Made by a program: the position numbers and the translations under genes. Below the pieces are notes generated by a model. The model saw only the letters and a list, made by a program, of their open reading frames with translations, made no database searches and was not told the DNA's origin. A DNA stretch of 64,000 bases from positions 1 through 64,000 of the forward strand of contig NZ_LQIU01000021.1 in NCBI RefSeq assembly GCF_001499995.1, in the 5' to 3' direction. How positions within the stretch are numbered: position 1 is the stretch's first letter; the number at the start of each line of letters is the position of its first letter. This document shows, one piece after another, positions 58,246-64,000 of this stretch. Source of the stretch: Mycobacterium sp. IS-1496. GTDB lineage: Bacteria > Actinomycetota > Actinomycetes > Mycobacteriales > Mycobacteriaceae.

Positions 58246-58816
58246 CGCCGGACCCCTGCTGGCGCACCGAGGCCTCGACGAGGTCGAGGACCGCGCCGAG
58301 CTTCTTCGGGTCGTCGCCGGAGGCGAGCCGCGCGACGAGCCCGTCGAGCACCAGGTCGAGATAGGTCTGCAGCACCTCGCTGGGGACGTCGTCGCGTAGC
58401 CGGCCCGCCTCCTTCTGCCTGTGCAGCCGAGCGGTGGTGGCCGCGGACAGTTCGGCGGAGCGTTCCTCCCAGCCCTGGTGGAACACCGGGTCGTTGCGCA
58501 GTTTGCGCGCGATCTCCAACCGGGTGGCCAACCAGTCGAACTGGTCGGGCGCCGCCAGCAGGTCACGCATGACCTGAATCAGACCCTCCCGGGAGGCGAC
58601 GTCGGCCATCCGCTCGGCATCTTCGCGGGCCAGCTCGAAGAACAGCGTGTCCTTGTCGCGGAAGTGGTGGAAGATGGCGCCGCGCGACAGCCCGATGGTG
58701 TCCTCGAGCCGCCGCACGGTCGCCTTGTCGTATCCGTACTGCGCAAAGCAGCGCCGGGCGCCGTCGAGGATCTGACGACGGCGCGCCGCCAGATGGTCGT
58801 CGGTGACCCGGGGCAT
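58238..58816 (-). CDS. TetR-family regulator (AcnR-like)
   Basis: 192 aa. HTH near residues 14-58 (ILDGARRCFAQYGYDKATVRRLEDTIGLSRGAIFHHFRDKDTLF in parts) and a helical ligand domain. Starts 14 bases after the acn stop on the same strand, the arrangement of actinobacterial AcnR (Rv1474c), which represses aconitase. Role as aconitase repressor is inferred from this position. Converges on the small HTH gene with an 8-base overlap. Confidence 0.88.
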   Translation of the reverse strand: MPRVTDDHLAARRRQILDGARRCFAQYGYDKATVRRLEDTIGLSRGAIFHHFRDKDTLFFELAREDAERMADVASREGLIQVMRDLLAAPDQFDWLATRLEIARKLRNDPVFHQGWEERSAELSAATTARLHRQKEAGRLRDDVPSEVLQTYLDLVLDGLVARLASGDDPKKLGAVLDLVEASVRQQGSGVS

Positions 58817-58829
58817 CGTCCAGCTCCGG

Positions 58830-61700
<2,871 letters not shown>

Positions 61701-61802
61701 ACAGTACGCTTGTCCTGCAAAACACCCTCAGTCGGTGTCGCATCTGCATCACAGTCTGGTCCTCGCGCGCGGGTGCTGCCATCCGGATACCCGCTCGCGC
61801 GG

Positions 61803-61808
61803 TACGGT
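61803..61808 (+). promoter_or_regulatory. Leaderless-type -10 element for the Rv1476-like gene
   Basis: TACGGT followed by 6 bases and the GTG start codon, fitting leaderless transcription. Confidence 0.4.
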
Positions 61809-61814
61809 CTGCCT

Positions 61815-62363
61815 GTGACTCAGGGTGACCTCATGCCGCATGTCATCCCGTTCCTGCCCGGGTTCATCCCGCCGGACGTCGACATGAACAAAGTGATCGC
61901 CGACGTCGGGGACGACGGGGTCAGTGCGCCCGGCGCCGACGTGGCGGGACTGCGCCAGGTGGTCTCCGAGGCGCGCTCGGACGGCATCGATCTCAAGATC
62001 GTCGTCATCGACACCAACCCCCACATCGACACTCCGCTGCGGGACATCGCGACCGAGGTCGGTCAGGCGTACCCGGGGTCGACCGTGCTGGCGTTGAGCC
62101 CGTCCTACGCCGGGACCTACAGTTCGACCCTCGACCGTGTGACGCTCGAGGCCGGGCAGGACCTCGCCAAGACCGGCGATCCCGTGCAGTCGTCGAAGAA
62201 TTTCGTCGGACAACTCACCACGCCCGACTTTCCCTGGACCGCATTGACCATTGCGCTGCTTATCGGCGTCGCTGCGGCGACCGCGGCCACCCGGTGGTTA
62301 CAGGTTCGAGGCAAACGCGCCGCCGCGGCTGAAGCCACTCCCACCGACTCTGACCAGCGCTGA
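61815..62363 (+). CDS. Membrane protein, Rv1476-like, with TPM-like domain
   Basis: 182 aa. N-terminal extracytoplasmic part with FIPPDVDMNKVIADVGDDGVSAP, DGIDLKIVVIDTNPHID and PGSTVLALSPSYAGTYSSTLDR, then a single membrane helix near residues 145-163 (LTIALLIGVAAATAAT) and a short tail. The arrangement recalls a secreted TPM-like domain with a C-terminal anchor. Corresponds to Rv1476, between acn and ripA. GTG start chosen because of TACGGT-N6-GTG; ATG six codons later is possible. Function unknown. Confidence 0.8.
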   Translation: MTQGDLMPHVIPFLPGFIPPDVDMNKVIADVGDDGVSAPGADVAGLRQVVSEARSDGIDLKIVVIDTNPHIDTPLRDIATEVGQAYPGSTVLALSPSYAGTYSSTLDRVTLEAGQDLAKTGDPVQSSKNFVGQLTTPDFPWTALTIALLIGVAAATAATRWLQVRGKRAAAAEATPTDSDQR

Positions 62364-62421
62364 CGCCCTTCTTCGTTGCGTCGCGCAATTCCAGAGATCA
62401 CCATTCGATAACAGTTAATTC

Positions 62422-62439
62422 AATTACAAACATGTAATT
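62422..62439. promoter_or_regulatory. AT-rich inverted repeat in the ripA leader region
   Basis: AATTACA-AACA-TGTAATT is a perfect 7-4-7 inverted repeat in an AT-rich stretch (62400-62460) unusual for this GC-rich DNA. It is either a weak terminator of the upstream gene or part of the ripA promoter. Confidence 0.4.
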
Positions 62440-62518
62440 TGTGACTAAAGTTTCTTCAGCGTCGATTGTGACGTACGGTGCATTCGGTACCCAATGTTGT
62501 CGCTGTGCCTGATGTGAC
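62440..62518. promoter_or_regulatory. Three TGTGAC motifs before ripA (MtrA-like)
   Basis: TGTGAC occurs at 62440-62445, 62467-62472 and 62513-62518, 65 to 143 bases upstream of the ripA start. Its complement GTCACA resembles half-sites described for the mycobacterial response regulator MtrA, a known regulator of ripA, as I recall. Spacing (27 and 46 bases) is looser than for a tandem site. Confidence 0.45.
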
Positions 62519-62582
62519 TTGTGTGCATCGGTGCCCCTCACGAACCTCGCGTTCGCGTCGACCCCTAGGAGACTTGAGTCGA

Positions 62583-64000
62583 ATGAGACGCACCGCTCGC
62601 GCCTCCGCTTCCCGGCTTCTCGGCCGGATGTGCGCGCTACCTCTGACCGTCGGAATGCTGATGTCGACGGCGCTGTGGAGCGGGGCTCCCGGGTCGGCGG
62701 ACACCGACAACGTCGCGAGCCTGGTGGCCGCGGTCGCCAACGCCAACCAGAAGCTGCAGGACCTCGGCGCCGCCGTGCAGAGCACGCAGGAGAGTGTCAA
62801 CAAGGCGATCCTCGACGTGCAGAACGCCCGCGATGCGGCCGCGACCGCCCAGCGGGAACTCGAGGCCAGCCGACGCGGCATCGAGGACGCCAACATCGCG
62901 ATCGCCGGCGCGCAGAAGCGGTTCGACACCTTCGCCGCCGCCACCTACGTCAGTGGTCCGTCGTCGTCGTACGTCACCGCCGCGGATCCGGCCGACGTCC
63001 TGCACACCGCGTCGACCGCCAAGACCCTGTCGATCAGTTCGGCGCGGGTGATGGAGGGCCTGCAGCGGGCACGGACCGAACAGGTCAACAAGGAGTCCGC
63101 GGCGCGACTGGCCAAGCAGAAGGCCGACCAGGCCGCCGCCGACGCCGAGGCCAGCCAGCGCACCGCCGTCGCCGCGCTCACCGAGGCGCAGCAGAACTTC
63201 GGGAGCCAGCAAGCCGAACTGAACCGTCTCAGCGCCGAACGCACGGCCGCCCAGGCGCGCCTCGCCGAGGTCCGCAAGGCCTCGGCGCCGGCGCCGGCCG
63301 CCCCTGCCGCGCCGTCGGCCGCCCCGCAGGCCGCCGCATCCGGGCCCGCGACGAACTGGGACCGCGCCCCCGGCACGTCGGCACCGTCCGCAGGCAACTG
63401 GGACACCGCATGGGATCCCACCCTGCCCGCCATCCCCAGCGCGTTCGTCAGCGGCGACCCGATCGCGATCATCAACGCCGTCCTGGGTATCACGGCCACC
63501 TCCGCGCAGGTGACCCAGCAGATGGGGCGTACGTTCCTGCAGAAGATCGGTCTGCTGCCCACCCCCACCGGTTACACCAACGGCGCCATCCCGCGCGTCG
63601 CGGGCAAGCAGGCCACGGAGTACGTCATTCGGCGGGCGATGTCGCAGATGGGTGTCCCGTACTCGTGGGGCGGCGGCAACGCGGCCGGCCCGAGTCGCGG
63701 AATCGATTCCGGCGCAGGCACCGTCGGCTTCGACTGCTCCGGGCTGATGCTGTACGCGTTCGCCGGTGTCGGCATCAAGCTCGACCACTACTCGGGCTCG
63801 CAGTACAACGCGGGCCGCAAGGTGCCCAGCTCGCAGATGCGCCGCGGCGACATGCTGTTCTGGGGTCCCAACGCCAGCCAGCACGTCGCGCTCTACCTCG
63901 GCGACGGTCAGATGCTCGAAGCCCCCTACACCGGGTCGGTGGTCAAGATCTCGCCGGTGCGCACCAGCGGCATGACCCCATACGCGACCCGGCTTATCGA
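62583..64000 (+). CDS. ripA: Peptidoglycan endopeptidase RipA (3' end cut by window)
   Basis: 472 codons visible with no stop before the window ends; the family length is about 474, so only a few residues are missing. Signal peptide ending near SADT (residue 40); a long coiled-coil region (about 42-230) with NANQKLQDLGAAVQSTQESV; a Pro/Ala-rich linker; then an NlpC/P60 domain with C385 (FDCSGLM), H434 (SQHVALYLG) and E446 (MLEAPYTG), each two residues past the M. tuberculosis positions as I recall. It cleaves the stem peptide to separate daughter cells. Followed normally by ripB. Confidence 0.93.
   Translation, partial: MRRTARASASRLLGRMCALPLTVGMLMSTALWSGAPGSADTDNVASLVAAVANANQKLQDLGAAVQSTQESVNKAILDVQNARDAAATAQRELEASRRGIEDANIAIAGAQKRFDTFAAATYVSGPSSSYVTAADPADVLHTASTAKTLSISSARVMEGLQRARTEQVNKESAARLAKQKADQAAADAEASQRTAVAALTEAQQNFGSQQAELNRLSAERTAAQARLAEVRKASAPAPAAPAAPSAAPQAAASGPATNWDRAPGTSAPSAGNWDTAWDPTLPAIPSAFVSGDPIAIINAVLGITATSAQVTQQMGRTFLQKIGLLPTPTGYTNGAIPRVAGKQATEYVIRRAMSQMGVPYSWGGGNAAGPSRGIDSGAGTVGFDCSGLMLYAFAGVGIKLDHYSGSQYNAGRKVPSSQMRRGDMLFWGPNASQHVALYLGDGQMLEAPYTGSVVKISPVRTSGMTPYATRLI

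Noticed and set aside
62364..62582. c-di-AMP (ydaO-type) riboswitch before ripA
   Set aside because: Such riboswitches precede some actinobacterial cell-wall hydrolase genes, but the conserved riboswitch cores I know are not visible; an AT-rich promoter with TGTGAC motifs fits better.

Overview
The window reads as chromosomal DNA of a fast-growing, environmental-type mycobacterium (Mycolicibacterium-like). The evidence is high GC with many GTG starts, a complete mce operon, MptB, OpcA, RipA, a 13E12-type DUF222/HNH gene, and gene order that follows, from memory, the M. tuberculosis Rv1436-Rv1477 segment (gap-pgk-tpi-secG ... pgl-opcA-zwf-tal-tkt-ctaB ... qor ... ctaA-like, ABC pair, mptB, sufR-sufBDCSUT ... 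trxA, echA12, ABC-F, acn, ripA). The PE_PGRS genes of that segment are absent. Extra blocks are present: ppc, an mce locus, a carbohydrate-uptake/catabolism cassette and a small island after sufT.

Layout. 0.1-7.3 kb: an orphan solute-binding-protein-like gene, the lower-glycolysis operon gap-pgk-tpiA followed by secG, a 58-aa ORF, and ppc, which ends in a triple 26-bp tandem repeat. 7.3-20.1 kb: an envelope block with a coiled-coil protein, a Mce-associated protein, two small secreted proteins (DUF732, CAP/SCP), another secreted protein, then yrbEA-yrbEB-mceABCDEF-mam. 20.1-26.6 kb (minus strand): pentose-phosphate operon tkt-tal-zwf-opcA-pgl, with a short insertion-like element between zwf and opcA. 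26.9-27.8 kb: ctaB. 27.8-36.8 kb: a carbohydrate cassette with a CUT1-type ABC transporter, an SDR, an FGGY kinase, a BtpA/SgcQ-family protein, an IMPase-family protein and a DeoR repressor, with palindromes that look like operators. 36.8-44.5 kb: qor, an ATP-grasp-like protein, heme A synthase, a TetR/PhlG-like divergent pair, an ABC exporter and mptB. 44.5-50.8 kb: the suf operon. 50.8-54.8 kb: accessory island (membrane protein, 13E12 HNH, SpoIIAA-like, ankyrin, coiled-coil membrane protein). 54.9-64 kb: trxA, echA12, an ABC-F protein with a possible leader peptide, a small HTH protein, a TetR regulator and acn, a membrane protein, and ripA cut by the window end a few codons before its expected stop.

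How the genes work together: glycolysis, anaplerosis and NADPH supply (gap/pgk/tpi, ppc, zwf/opcA/pgl/tal/tkt) sit beside heme A synthesis (ctaB, ctaA), iron-sulfur assembly (suf) and an iron-sulfur enzyme (acn). The inserted cassettes add uptake systems: Mce for hydrophobic substrates, and the ABC cassette for a sugar or polyol.

No tRNA, rRNA, CRISPR array, complete IS element or origin was seen. No stretch longer than about 300 bases lacks a gene. The largest gaps (about 9907-10157, 26591-26868 and 62364-62582) are divergent-promoter or 5'-leader regions. All functional assignments come from reading the sequence and remembered family features; no database search was run.
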